Notes: generated by a model not told the origin, from the sequence alone. A DNA stretch of 64,000 bases from Jiangella gansuensis DSM 44835 (GCF_000515395.1 NZ_KI911782.1:2974606-3038605); one strand, 5' to 3'; shown: positions 50,510 through 59,523, counted from the stretch's first letter. Numbers and translations: made by a program.

Positions 50510-51595
50510 GTGGGGCAGGCGCGAGCTGACGTCGCCATCATCTCGTCGGGACATGATGTCGCCGACGCCCGGCTGCACAAGATCACCGCGGCGCTGCTCC
50601 GCCGCGGGCTGAGCGTCGAGATCGCCGGCCTGGGCGACGCCGCGGCCGGACCGCGCGATGCCCGCGTCCGCAGCGTGCCCCGCGGCGGAATGGCCGCCCG
50701 GGCCGTCCGCGCCGCCGTCCTGCCGTGGCGGGTGGGCGCGCACGTCCTTGTCACCATCGACCCCGATGTCATCCCGATGGCCCGGGCCGCAGGCGTGGTG
50801 CGCCGCCGCAAGGTCGTCGTTGACGTGCACGAGGACTACGCCCGGCTGCTGTCCGACCGGTCCTGGGCCAGCGGTCTGCTCGGGCTCGGCGCCCGCGTGG
50901 TGGTGCGCATGAGCACCTCCCTGGCCGCGGGGGCCGACCTGACCGTCGTCGCCGACGGCCACATCCCGCCCCGGACAGCACGCAGGCGGATCGTCGTCGA
51001 GAACCTCCCCGACATGGCGCTGCTGTCGCCCGGAGCGCCGGAGTCACAGCCGCGCGCCGTCTACATCGGTGACCTGCGCTCCAGCCGCGGGCTGTTCGAC
51101 ATGGTCGAGACCGTCGCCCTGGCGCCGGACTGGACGCTCGACCTGGTCGGGCCGGTCGCGGCTGCCGACCAGCAGGCGCTGGAGGAGCGCGTCCGGCGGC
51201 CCGACGTGGCCGGCCGGGTCCGGATGCACGGCCGGCAGCCACCCGAGCAGGCCTGGCAGATCGCCCGCGGCGCCTGGGCCGGGTTGGTGTTCCTGCACGA
51301 GACCCCGGCATTCCGTGAGGCCATGCCGACCAAGCTTTACGAGTACCTCGCCAGCGGCCTGCCGGTGCTGTCGACCCGGCTGCCGCGGCAGACGGCCGTC
51401 GTGGAGGAGTCCGGCGGCGGGCTGCTCATCGACGGCCCGGCGCAGGCGGCGGACGTCCTGCGCCGGTGGGCGCATGACCCGGACGAGCTGGAGACGTACC
51501 GCAAGGCCGCGCGCCGGTGGTCCGAGCGCAAGCTGTCCGAGCACACGCCGTACGACGAACTGGCCGACGCCGTGGCGGGCCTGATCAAGACCTGA
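50510..51595 (+). CDS. Glycosyltransferase family 4-like
   Basis: 361 residues, GT-B. Motifs: VAIISSGHDVADARLHKIT at the start, VVVDVHEDYARLLSDRSW, AVYIGDLRSSRGLFDMVE as the start of the C-terminal half, and EAMPTKLYEYLASGLPVLSTRLP with the EX7E-like donor site. It most likely adds one residue of the wall polymer. It comes three bases after the exporter ATPase stop, so it is in the same operon. A set of inverted repeats follows its stop. Confidence 0.9.
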   Translation: MGQARADVAIISSGHDVADARLHKITAALLRRGLSVEIAGLGDAAAGPRDARVRSVPRGGMAARAVRAAVLPWRVGAHVLVTIDPDVIPMARAAGVVRRRKVVVDVHEDYARLLSDRSWASGLLGLGARVVVRMSTSLAAGADLTVVADGHIPPRTARRRIVVENLPDMALLSPGAPESQPRAVYIGDLRSSRGLFDMVETVALAPDWTLDLVGPVAAADQQALEERVRRPDVAGRVRMHGRQPPEQAWQIARGAWAGLVFLHETPAFREAMPTKLYEYLASGLPVLSTRLPRQTAVVEESGGGLLIDGPAQAADVLRRWAHDPDELETYRKAARRWSERKLSEHTPYDELADAVAGLIKT

Positions 51596-51665
51596 CTTCA
51601 CGCCATGTGCCGTGACGTACAGAAGCGCCGGCGCGCACTGCCCGGACGTCGTCGCCGCGCGTACT

Positions 51666-51787
51666 TCACCTGATCTTCGATGTGGCACCTCGTCGCCAGC
51701 GACCCGACGATCAGGTGACGTCGGAACCACCGGACGCGGCCATCGCGCACCTGATCGCCTCCAGCATGTGGACCGAGAACGATCAGG
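51666..51787. repeat. Alternating CTGATC / GATCAG inverted repeats between convergent genes
   Basis: TCACCTGATC (51666-51675) pairs with GATCAGGTGA (51709-51718), and CCTGATCG (51750-51757) pairs with CGATCAGG (51780-51787). A further GCTGATCG lies near 51823. The four boxes are spaced by about 30-45 bases and alternate in direction, so several foldings are possible. The 267-base gap holds no gene. A bidirectional terminator or protein-binding array is possible. Confidence 0.5.
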
Positions 51788-51862
51788 CGACATACCCAGG
51801 CCGTAGCGGCCCTGTAGGTCGGCTGATCGTTACGGGCGTGCCATGCCTCGTTGACCAGGTGG

Positions 51863-52480
51863 TCAGCGACGGTCGGCGGCGACGGCGCGCTCGCGGATGG
51901 CGGCCTGCACTCCCAGCACCACGGTGGGGACCTCGGGACGGCGGGCGAGGTACCAGCCGGCCCGGACCGACCGGGAGTCCAGCGCGATGACGATGTCGGC
52001 GGCGCGCACCACGGCCAGGGCGTCCTCGCGGGAACGGAGCCGGGACCAGTACTCGCGGGAGATCTCGTCGGTGCGCAGCTTCTTGACCCTCGCCACCACC
52101 GGCGACTTCTTCAGCTTGCGCTTGACGGCGCCGGCCCGGCGCTTCAACCCACCCGCGATCCGCCGCGGCGAGTACGGCGGACGAGCCGGCGGCTTCCGGG
52201 CAGGAGCCGCGGGAGCCGCGGGAGCTACCGGGGCAGTCGCCGGTTCGGCCGCCGGGGCGGCCGCGGCCGGGGCGGCCGGGGCGGCCTCGGGGGGCGGTGC
52301 GACCGGCATCCGGCCCGGGCCGAGCAGCACGAACTGGCGGACGGTGTCGCCGAGCGGCTCGCGCGGCGGAGCCCACGCGATGACGTCGAGCTCGAGGTCC
52401 GGGTCGTCGCCGAGGTCGGCCCGGACGGTGGTGAAGTAGGAGCGCGGCAGCCGGCCGGTGGCGAGCAGGACGACGTTCAC
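51863..52480 (-). CDS. Hypothetical protein with Ala/Pro-rich linker, glycopolymer cluster
   Basis: 205 residues from GTG 52480, overlapping the glycosyltransferase stop. The first 60 residues (VVLLATGRLPRSYFTTVRAD, DVIAWAPPREPLGDTV) and the last 50 (ALAVVRAADIVIALDSRSVR, AGWYLARRPEVPTVVLGVQA) resemble two ends of a GT-B N-terminal domain. Between them lie a long Ala/Pro stretch and a Lys/Arg-rich helix. It may be a partner or a degenerate transferase. No known family is recognised. Confidence 0.55.
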   Translation of the reverse strand: MNVVLLATGRLPRSYFTTVRADLGDDPDLELDVIAWAPPREPLGDTVRQFVLLGPGRMPVAPPPEAAPAAPAAAAPAAEPATAPVAPAAPAAPARKPPARPPYSPRRIAGGLKRRAGAVKRKLKKSPVVARVKKLRTDEISREYWSRLRSREDALAVVRAADIVIALDSRSVRAGWYLARRPEVPTVVLGVQAAIRERAVAADRR

Positions 52481-53862
52481 GGTGCGGTGACCTCCGGGGC
52501 CGGGGTGCCGGCCGGCGTCACGGCCGACCGCAGGGCGGCGATGCGCGGGTCGAGCTGCAGGTCGCGGCGGAACCGGGCGCCGAACTCGCGGGCCTGGCGC
52601 CGGGTCTGCTCGTCGGCGGTGCGGGCGGCGTGTGCGGCGTCGGTGAGCGCCCGGGCGACGGACTCCGGCTCCAGGTCGGCGACCGGGAACCACAGCGGGT
52701 GCCCGCGCAGCACGTCGGAGGCGGCGTTGATGGGGTCGTGGACCGACACCACCGGCAGCCCGGTGGCGAGGTACTCGAAGACCTTGCCGCTGGTGACGTA
52801 GCGCCCGGCGCCGAGGATGAGCAGCTGGACGTCGAGGCCGTCGTAGACCTTGCCGATCTCGGTCTTGCCGACCGGGCCCTGGTAGCTGACGCCGTCGGCG
52901 GCGGCGGTGTTGATGGTGGCCAGCATGTCCGCGCGCGGTTGGGCGTAGTAGCCCAGGTAGCCGTGAATGTGCGCCTCGGCGCCGTCGAGCTCGGTGGAGC
53001 CGGAGCGGGCGAGCTGCCAGCCGTCGACGAACTCCTTGAGCGGCACCTTCGGCGAGACCGTGCCGATGTAGCCGAAGACCAGCGGGCGATCGCCGACCGG
53101 GCCGCGGTCGTGCATGGCCGGTGCCAGCTCGGGGTCGAAACCGTTGGCGACGGTGTGCATCTTGCCCGCGTGCGCGGGGTAGAGGTCGCGATGCCAGTCG
53201 CGGATGGGGTCGTTGACGAACCACACCTCGTGGGCGGACTCGACCAGCTTGCGCTCCCACTTCGCGGCGCGGCTGCTCTCGTCGTGCAGGCGCTCGCCGC
53301 TGAACACGTCGAGCAGCCAGGCGTCGCGGTAGTCCATGACGTAGGGCACGCGGTGCTTGCGGTGCAGCTTCCACGCGGCCGTGAACGCGACGTGCGGATT
53401 GGCGGTGGCGACGACGAGGTCGACCGGGTCGGCGGCGTGGATGCGCTCGGCGGCGGCCTCGATGGTGCCGCGCCACGGGCCGTAGCCGACCTCGGGGAAC
53501 GGCAGCTGATCGCGACGGGAGCGCAGCTTCGCCCACGCCTTGGGGCGGGTGGCGCGGAAGCGGGACCAGTTGCGCAGGTTGGCTTCGTGGATGGGCCAGT
53601 CGAACGGCACCCGGACCACCTGGACCCGCGGGTCGACGCGCTCTTCCAGCGTCGGGTCGGCGCCGGTGAAGCGGATGAAGGTGTCGCGTTCGGCGGTGAG
53701 CACGGTGACGCGCCAGCCCTGCTCGGCGAAGCGGTTGGCGGTGGCGAGTGCACGGTAGACTCCCCCACCGCGACACGGCGGGAACCCCCAGGCCACGTAG
53801 AGGAGGTGGGGTTGGCCCGCGCGGCCCGTAGCGGGCTGCTGGGAGGTGTCGTGGGTCATCAT
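52477..53862 (-). CDS. Glycosyltransferase family 4
   Basis: 461 residues, GT-B. The N-terminal GGGVYRALATANRFAEQGWRVTVLTAE glycine loop and DLVVATANPHVAFTAAW, and the C-terminal FGYIGTVSPKVPLKEF and TSGKVFEYLATGLPVVSV (donor site) are typical. It is longer than usual by about 50 residues, mostly in the acceptor half. I chose ATG 53862, which may be leaderless with TAACCT just upstream; GTG 53871 is also possible. It diverges from the transferase at 53924 and overlaps the hypothetical gene that follows. Confidence 0.88.
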   Translation of the reverse strand: MMTHDTSQQPATGRAGQPHLLYVAWGFPPCRGGGVYRALATANRFAEQGWRVTVLTAERDTFIRFTGADPTLEERVDPRVQVVRVPFDWPIHEANLRNWSRFRATRPKAWAKLRSRRDQLPFPEVGYGPWRGTIEAAAERIHAADPVDLVVATANPHVAFTAAWKLHRKHRVPYVMDYRDAWLLDVFSGERLHDESSRAAKWERKLVESAHEVWFVNDPIRDWHRDLYPAHAGKMHTVANGFDPELAPAMHDRGPVGDRPLVFGYIGTVSPKVPLKEFVDGWQLARSGSTELDGAEAHIHGYLGYYAQPRADMLATINTAAADGVSYQGPVGKTEIGKVYDGLDVQLLILGAGRYVTSGKVFEYLATGLPVVSVHDPINAASDVLRGHPLWFPVADLEPESVARALTDAAHAARTADEQTRRQAREFGARFRRDLQLDPRIAALRSAVTPAGTPAPEVTAP

Positions 53863-53923
53863 GTCCCGCACAGGTTACGACAGATCAGCGCGGTGGCGCA
53901 GACCGCCGCGGAGGGTTCGGCAG

Positions 53924-55102
53924 ATGCAGGTGAGCTCGGTGGGACAGGTCGCGCGACATCGGCTGCCCGCGCCCGTGGTCGGTGCGCTGGCGGCGGCGAA
54001 GCGGCGGCTGCGGTGGCTGCGGCCGGTCGGGCCGGCGCCGGCCTTTCCGCCGGTGCCGCGGACGCCGGTGCGGTTGCTCGTCGGGCCGACCAACTCCGCC
54101 GGGCAGGGCTGGGCCTGGGCCCGCAGCGCCGAGCAGGCTGGTGCCGGCGCCACCTGCTTCGCCGTACGCCGCAACAGTTACGGCTTCGCCGACGACTACG
54201 GTGCCCCGCTCCCGGTCTACGCGCATCCGCGGTGGCAGCGGGCCCAGCAGCGGTACGTCCTGAATGGGTACACGCATGTCCTGGTGGAGTCGCTGCGGCC
54301 GGTGTTCGGGGGTCGCAACGGCCGGGACGCCCGTGGCGACCTGCGGGTGCTGGAGCGTGCCGGAGTGTCGGCCGGGCTGGCCTTCCACGGCTCGGACGTC
54401 CGACTGCCCAGCGCGCACGCGGCCCGCGAACGCTGGTCGCCGTTCCACGTCCAGGACGACCTCACCCGGCGGCTGGAGACTCAGGCGCGGCAGGCCGCCG
54501 CCGTCGTCGCCGGGTTCGACGGGCCGGTGTACGTCTCCACCCCCGACCTGCTCACGTACCTGCCCGGAGCCACCTGGTTGCCGGTCGTCGTCGACGTCGA
54601 GCGCTGGGCCACCTCGGAGCCGGTGCTGGAGCGCTCGCGGCCGCTGGTCATGCACGCGCCGTCCAACCCGAGGCTCAAGGGGACCGAGGCGATCGAGACG
54701 GCGCTGCACCGGCTGGCAGGTACCGGGCTGATCGAGTACCGGCGGCTGGAGGGCGTGCCCAACGACCGCATGCCGGCCGCCCTGGCCGAGGCGGACATCG
54801 TCGTCGACCAGCTCGTCATGGGCCTGTACGGCGTCGGCGCGTGCGAGGCGATGGCGGCCGGCCGGGTGGTGGTGTCCTACGTCGGCGACGACGTGCGCGC
54901 GCGGGTGCGAGCCACGACCGGCCTGGACCTGCCGGTGGCCGAGGCCGGACCCGACACGCTCGCGGACGTCGTGGCCGGAATCGTCACGGACCGCGACGCC
55001 GCCCGTGAACTCGCCGCCGCCGGGCCGGGCTTCGTCCGCGAGGTGCACGACGGCTCGCGCGCGGCCGCCGCGCTGGCAGGCTGGCTGTTCCCGGCGGGCT
55101 GA
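53924..55102 (+). CDS. Glycosyltransferase-like protein (GT-B)
   Basis: 392 residues. RLLVGPTNSAGQGWAWARSAEQ begins the domain; GLAFHGSDVRLPSAHAARERW and PLVMHAPSNPRLKGTEAIETAL (linker to the C-terminal half) are typical of actinomycete GT-B proteins. The donor-site region is ADIVVDQLVMGLYGVGACEAMAAGRVVVSYVG, with the conserved Glu. ATG 53924 has GGAGGG 8 bases upstream. It probably adds a sugar late in polymer assembly. Confidence 0.85.
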   Translation: MQVSSVGQVARHRLPAPVVGALAAAKRRLRWLRPVGPAPAFPPVPRTPVRLLVGPTNSAGQGWAWARSAEQAGAGATCFAVRRNSYGFADDYGAPLPVYAHPRWQRAQQRYVLNGYTHVLVESLRPVFGGRNGRDARGDLRVLERAGVSAGLAFHGSDVRLPSAHAARERWSPFHVQDDLTRRLETQARQAAAVVAGFDGPVYVSTPDLLTYLPGATWLPVVVDVERWATSEPVLERSRPLVMHAPSNPRLKGTEAIETALHRLAGTGLIEYRRLEGVPNDRMPAALAEADIVVDQLVMGLYGVGACEAMAAGRVVVSYVGDDVRARVRATTGLDLPVAEAGPDTLADVVAGIVTDRDAARELAAAGPGFVREVHDGSRAAAALAGWLFPAG

Positions 55103-55183
55103 CTACGCGGCCGAGGGTGGCCGGCGGGCGCAAGGGTGTAACAATCGTGCATCGTCGAAACAACGCAACCGAGGAGAGTTGGT

Positions 55184-55798
55184 TTGGCCCCCCGTATCGC
55201 CGAGTCGGCCGACGTCGACGCCAGCGCCGAGATCGGCGACGGGTCGTCGGTCTGGCATCTGGCCCAGGTCCGTGAGAAGGCCGCGCTCGGTCGCGGTTGC
55301 GTCGTCGGACGCGGCGCCTACATCGGCACCGGTGTCCGCGCCGGCGACAACTGCAAGATCCAGAACTACGCCCTCGTGTACGAGCCGGCCGTGCTCGAGG
55401 ACGGCGTGTTCGTCGGCCCGGCCGCGGTGCTGACCAACGACACCTTCCCGCGCGCGATCAACCCCGACGGCTCGGCCAAGAGCGCCGCCGACTGGGACGC
55501 CGTCGGGGTGGTGCTGCGCGAAGGATGCTCCGTCGGAGCGCGCGCTGTGTGTGTGGCGCCGGTCACCGTGGGTCGATGGGCTACCGTAGCCGCCGGAGCG
55601 GTCGTCACCCGGGACGTTCCGGACTTCGCGCTGGTCGTGGGGGTTCCGGCCCGGCGGGTCGCCTGGGTGGGACGCGCCGGAGTCCCGCTGGAGGATGCCG
55701 GCGAGGGCCGGTGGCGCTGTCCGCGCACCGGTGAGCAGTACGTCGAAGAGGACGGGCACCTGCGGGAGACCGTTCGGAGCACGGAGGACAACTCATGA
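55184..55798 (+). CDS. Sugar N-acetyltransferase, left-handed beta-helix (WlbB/WbpD type)
   Basis: 204 residues made of hexapeptide repeats (SADVDASAEIGDGSSVWHLAQV, ALGRGCVVGRGAYIGTGVRAG) with the catalytic region KIQNYALVYEPAVLEDGVFVGP and TNDTFPRAINPDG. This order matches enzymes that acetylate the 3-amino group of UDP-GlcNAc3NA in the UDP-ManNAc3NAcA pathway. A C-terminal 40-residue tail with WRCPRTGEQYVEEDG is an extra. TTG 55184 follows GAGGAGAG. It overlaps the aminotransferase gene by four bases. Confidence 0.85.
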   Translation: MAPRIAESADVDASAEIGDGSSVWHLAQVREKAALGRGCVVGRGAYIGTGVRAGDNCKIQNYALVYEPAVLEDGVFVGPAAVLTNDTFPRAINPDGSAKSAADWDAVGVVLREGCSVGARAVCVAPVTVGRWATVAAGAVVTRDVPDFALVVGVPARRVAWVGRAGVPLEDAGEGRWRCPRTGEQYVEEDGHLRETVRSTEDNS

Positions 55799-56886
55799 GC
55801 ACCAGCCCGATCCCGGCCGCGAAGCCGATCATCGGCGACGAGGAACGCGCGGCGGTCGATCGCGTGCTGCGCAGCGGCATGGTGGCGCAGGGCCCCGAGG
55901 TCGCGGCGTTCGAGACCGAGTTCAGTGAGGCCCTGGTCGGCGGCCGCGCCTGTGTGGCGGTCAACTCCGGCACGTCCGGGCTGCACCTGGGCCTGCTGGC
56001 GGCCGGCGTCGGCCCGGGCGACGAGGTCATCGTCCCGTCGTTCACGTTCGCCGCCACCGCGAACTCCGTCGCTCTGACCGGTGCGACGCCGGTCTTCGCC
56101 GACATCGAGCCCCGGTACTTCTGCGTGGACCCGGCCGCCGTCGAAGCCGCCATCACCGAGCGCACGGTCGGCATCATGCCGGTGCACCTCTACGGTCACC
56201 CGGCCGACATGACGGCACTGGGCGAGCTCGCGCAGCGGCGCGGCCTGAAGCTGTTCGAGGACGCCGCTCAGGCGCACGCGGCCACCTGGAAGGGCGCGCC
56301 GGTCGGCTCGTTCGGCACGTTCGCCATGTTCAGCCTCTACCCGACCAAGAACATGACGTCCGGCGAGGGCGGCATGGTCAGCACCGGCGATCCCGAGATC
56401 GAGCGGCGGCTGCGGCTGCTGCGTAACCAGGGCATGCAGCGTCAGTACGAGAACGAGCTGGTCGGGCTGAACAACCGGATGACGGACATCCACGCCGCCA
56501 TCGGGCGGGTGCAGCTGACCAAGGTGGGCGGCTGGACGAAGCAGCGGCAGGAGAACGCCGCGTTCCTCGACGCGAACCTCGACGGCGTCGTGGTGCCGCC
56601 GGTGTCCGAGCACGCCACGCACGTCTACCACCAGTACACGATCCGGGTGGCCGCCGACCGCGACGGTTTCGTCACGGCGCTGCGCGAGGAGCACGGCGTC
56701 GGCTGCGGCGTCTACTACCCGATCCCCAACCACCGGCTGCCGTCGTTCGGTCGCGACGCGGACCTGCCCGAGACGGAGAAGGCGGCCGCCGAGGTCATCT
56801 CGCTGCCGGTGCATCCGTCGCTGAGCGCGGCGGACCTCGAGCGGATCGTGACGGCCGTCAACACCCTGGCGAAGGCGGGCGCCTGA
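55795..56886 (+). CDS. DegT/DnrJ/EryC1 sugar aminotransferase (WlbC/WbpE type)
   Basis: 363 residues, PLP enzyme. The cofactor lysine is Lys185 in LYPTKNMTSGEGG; AVNSGTSGLHLGLLAAGVG and EDAAQAHAATWKG are the usual flanking motifs. It moves an amino group onto a 3-keto sugar nucleotide. Gene order (acetyltransferase, this enzyme, Gfo/Idh oxidoreductase) suggests UDP-3-keto-GlcNAcA as substrate. The stop and the next start share one base (TGATG). Confidence 0.93.
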   Translation: MSTSPIPAAKPIIGDEERAAVDRVLRSGMVAQGPEVAAFETEFSEALVGGRACVAVNSGTSGLHLGLLAAGVGPGDEVIVPSFTFAATANSVALTGATPVFADIEPRYFCVDPAAVEAAITERTVGIMPVHLYGHPADMTALGELAQRRGLKLFEDAAQAHAATWKGAPVGSFGTFAMFSLYPTKNMTSGEGGMVSTGDPEIERRLRLLRNQGMQRQYENELVGLNNRMTDIHAAIGRVQLTKVGGWTKQRQENAAFLDANLDGVVVPPVSEHATHVYHQYTIRVAADRDGFVTALREEHGVGCGVYYPIPNHRLPSFGRDADLPETEKAAAEVISLPVHPSLSAADLERIVTAVNTLAKAGA

Positions 56887-57887
56887 TGACGAACCTGCGA
56901 GCCGGCCTCATTGGCCTCGGCATGATGGGCCGCCACCACGCCCGGGTGCTGCGTTCCCTCGACGGTGTCGACCTCGTGGGCGTGGCCGACCCGGCCGGCG
57001 ACCCGCACGGTGTCGCCGGCGGACTGGGCGTCCTGCCGGACATCGAGTCGCTGATCGCGCTGGGCATCGACTACTGCGTCGTCGCCACGCCCACGGCCTA
57101 CCACGAGGAACTGGGCCTGGCGCTGGCCGCGGCCGGCGTCCACGCGCTGATCGAGAAGCCGCTGGCCAAGGACGCCGTCGGATCGGCCAAGCTGACCGAG
57201 GCGTTCGAGCAGGCCGGCCTGGTCGGCGCCGTCGGGCACATCGAGCGGTTCAACCCCGCGCTGCAGAGCCTGCGCTCGAGGCTGGCCGCGGGCGAGCTGG
57301 GCGAGATCTACCAGATCATCACCCGTCGGCAGGGCCCGTTCCCGGCCCGTATCGCCGATGTCGGCGTGGTGAAGGACCTCGGCACGCACGACATCGACCT
57401 GACCGCCTGGGTGGTCGGCTCACCGTACGCGTCGGTGTCCGCCCGCACCGCGTACAAGAGCGGCCGCGAGCACGAGGACCTGGTCGCGGTCACCGGCCAG
57501 CTGGCCGACGGCACCGTCACCAGCCACCTGGTGAACTGGCTGTCGCCGATGAAGGAGCGGGTCACCATCGTCACCGGCGACCGGGGCGCGTACATCGCCG
57601 ACACCCTGCACGCCGACCTCACCTTCCACGCCAATGGCTCGATCCCGACGGCGTGGAGCGACCTGGCCCAGTTCCGTGGTGTCAGCGAGGGTGACGTCGT
57701 GCGGTACGCCATCTCCAAGCCGGAGCCGCTGCGCACCGAGCACGAGGTCTTCCGCGACGCCGTACTGGGCAAGGACACCGAGGTGGTCACCATGCGCCAG
57801 GGGCTGGCGACGGTGGCCGTGGCCGAGGCCGTGCTGGCGTCGGCCCGTGAGGGTCGCACCATCGCCGTGGACGTCGACGGTCGCTGA
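56886..57887 (+). CDS. Gfo/Idh/MocA sugar-nucleotide oxidoreductase (WlbA/WbpB type)
   Basis: 333 residues. The Rossmann motif is AGLIGLGMMGRHHARVL, the conserved EKP is HALIEKPLAKDA, and VGAVGHIERFNPALQ plus VVKDLGTHDIDLTAW form the sugar side. It should oxidise the 3-OH of UDP-GlcNAc uronic acid with NAD, supplying the aminotransferase. The uronic acid itself would come from a dehydrogenase such as the gene at 38833. It is followed by a strong stem-loop. Confidence 0.9.
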   Translation: MTNLRAGLIGLGMMGRHHARVLRSLDGVDLVGVADPAGDPHGVAGGLGVLPDIESLIALGIDYCVVATPTAYHEELGLALAAAGVHALIEKPLAKDAVGSAKLTEAFEQAGLVGAVGHIERFNPALQSLRSRLAAGELGEIYQIITRRQGPFPARIADVGVVKDLGTHDIDLTAWVVGSPYASVSARTAYKSGREHEDLVAVTGQLADGTVTSHLVNWLSPMKERVTIVTGDRGAYIADTLHADLTFHANGSIPTAWSDLAQFRGVSEGDVVRYAISKPEPLRTEHEVFRDAVLGKDTEVVTMRQGLATVAVAEAVLASAREGRTIAVDVDGR

Positions 57888-57901
57888 ATCGTCACCGCGC
57901 G

Positions 57902-57937
57902 CCCGCCCGCCCGCCGCGGCTTCGGCGGTCGGGCGGG
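57902..57937 (+). terminator. GC-rich stem-loop after the acetamido-sugar operon
   Basis: Arms 57902-57915 and 57924-57937 pair over 14 bp with one mismatch around an 8-base loop. It starts 15 bases after the stop at 57887. It is a likely terminator. No T-run is present, as usual here. Confidence 0.7.
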
Positions 57938-58082
57938 TGCGTGATTTGCGGCAATGCAACCGGATCCGGGTCCGCTGCGTCTTTGAGTACAGCGGTCACG
58001 CCCGGAGACCTGACACCTGCTGAGCCCTGAGCGCTCTCGCGGCTGCCCGCGCAGCCGTCCCATCGAGCGTCCGGAGTTCACC

Positions 58083-58907
58083 ATGGTCAGAGCCGCTTGG
58101 CCGGCGTTCCTGTTCGCCGTGCTCGTCGTCGCGGCCGGTTGCGCTCCCGACGACGAGGAGCTGTCGGCCGTGGCTGCCCGGCCGGGGGTTCCCGTCGCGG
58201 CGCCGGCGGCACCCGCGCCACCCCCGGGGAAGGCAGGAAGCGCCGACGGTCCGCCACTCGGCCGGGCGACGGTCACCGACCCCGAGACCGCACCGTACGG
58301 GTCCGGCCGGCTCGGGCCGTGGGAGGGGAAGGGCCGCGAGCTCAGCACGCCGGAGCAGTTCCGGACGGTCGCGGCGTCCGACGGCGTGCTCATGGTGGGC
58401 GACTCGATCGCCGGTGCGACCGCTCGCGAGTGCGCTGCCCGCTTCGGCGCTCAGCACGGCCTCGCCACCGCCGTCAACACCTGGAACAGCCGGCCCACCG
58501 CTCCGGCCGCGGACTGGATCGTCGCCCACCCGGAGCTGATCCCCGGCCGCGGCATCGTCGTGGTCGCAGGTGCGAACGACATCTTCGATCCTGCCGACTG
58601 GTGGCGCCAGGTCGAGCGGGTGGTGGCCGCGGCGGCCGGGAAGCCCGTGTACTGGCTGACCGTCCACGTCGACCGCTGGGGTATGCCGGCGGACGTGCGC
58701 GACGCCGACCGCCAGAACTCGGACTGGATCAACGACCAGCTTCACTGGCAGGCCGGCCGCCATCCCCAGCTGGTGCTGGTCGACTGGCAGGCGGTGGTGG
58801 CGAGCGACGAGACGACTCTGCTCGACGACGGCGTCCACCCCAGCGTCGCCGGCGTCGACGCCTGGTGCGGCCTGGTCGAGTCGGCGTTGGGGTTGGATTC
58901 CCGCTGA
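58083..58907 (+). CDS. Lipoprotein SGNH/GDSL-type hydrolase
   Basis: 274 residues. The leader (VRAAWPAFLFAVLVVAAGC) has a lipobox with Cys20. After a Pro/Ala linker comes the SGNH core: GVLMVGDSIAG with Ser108, VVVAGANDIFDP with Asn in block III, and LLDDGVHPSVAGVDAW with the Asp-His pair. It resembles wall-polymer O-acetyl esterases or acyltransferase partners. A 105-bp copy of its 3' end and following bases occurs at 59639-59743. Confidence 0.85.
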   Translation: MVRAAWPAFLFAVLVVAAGCAPDDEELSAVAARPGVPVAAPAAPAPPPGKAGSADGPPLGRATVTDPETAPYGSGRLGPWEGKGRELSTPEQFRTVAASDGVLMVGDSIAGATARECAARFGAQHGLATAVNTWNSRPTAPAADWIVAHPELIPGRGIVVVAGANDIFDPADWWRQVERVVAAAAGKPVYWLTVHVDRWGMPADVRDADRQNSDWINDQLHWQAGRHPQLVLVDWQAVVASDETTLLDDGVHPSVAGVDAWCGLVESALGLDSR

Positions 58908-58957
58908 TTCCGGTGTGGTCCCTGCTCGCGCCGCCCGAGCCATGCAACGAGGTCGCC
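58853..58957 (+). repeat. 105-bp direct repeat, copy 1
   Basis: Covers the last 18 codons of the SGNH gene plus 50 bases downstream. It matches 59639-59743 without gaps at about 94 percent identity, 786 bp apart. Confidence 0.85.
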
Positions 58958-59082
58958 TTGGGCGGCGGCATCGGCGCCTCCGATCGAACGTCTCCCTCAC
59001 TTGCGGCAGTCCTACATGCCACGCGCCCGAGCCACCGCTCAGTGCGACACCTCCGTCCCGGAGCCCGCACGGTGCTGCGCAC

Positions 59083-59523
59083 TCACGCCGGCGAGCTGGC
59101 TTCCGCCCTCGTCTTGAGCGCTTCGTCCAGCAGCCGGAAGCTTTCGAGGGTGCTGTCGATCGTCTTGCCGAGGAAGGGCACCAGCAACCCCGAGAACGTC
59201 TCAGCCTGCTGCACCCGTGTCACGCCGTCGTGAAACGCCATGACAAAGCGGTGCTCTCCGTCGAACACCCCTGGCACGAAGAGCCGGCCCACCCATCGCA
59301 GTTCCATTCCTTTCGCTGCGACGCGCACCGTCGGGCGGAACGTGATCGGTCTGCCACCGCCTGCGGGGTACATCCGCAGCATGAGACGTTCCCCAGCACG
59401 AGCTTGCCCGGCGGCTTCGCGGATGAACGGGTTCCACTGCGCGTAGCCAGCGAAGTCCGTCAGGACATCCCACACGACCTCGGGCGGCGCCTTGATCTCG
59501 ACCGACGTGGCAATCTCGCGCAT
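59083..59523 (-). CDS. SRPBCC-family protein (polyketide cyclase/START-like)
   Basis: 146 residues. The family opening IATSVEIKAPPEVVWDVLTDFAGYAQWNPF and the ending VPFLGKTIDSTLESFRLLDEAL are clear. Members bind hydrophobic ligands; the function here is unknown. The gene lies on the opposite strand between two copies of a 105-bp repeat, so the 0.7-kb segment carrying it may have been inserted, or the repeats may come from a duplication. Confidence 0.85.
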   Translation of the reverse strand: MREIATSVEIKAPPEVVWDVLTDFAGYAQWNPFIREAAGQARAGERLMLRMYPAGGGRPITFRPTVRVAAKGMELRWVGRLFVPGVFDGEHRFVMAFHDGVTRVQQAETFSGLLVPFLGKTIDSTLESFRLLDEALKTRAEASSPA

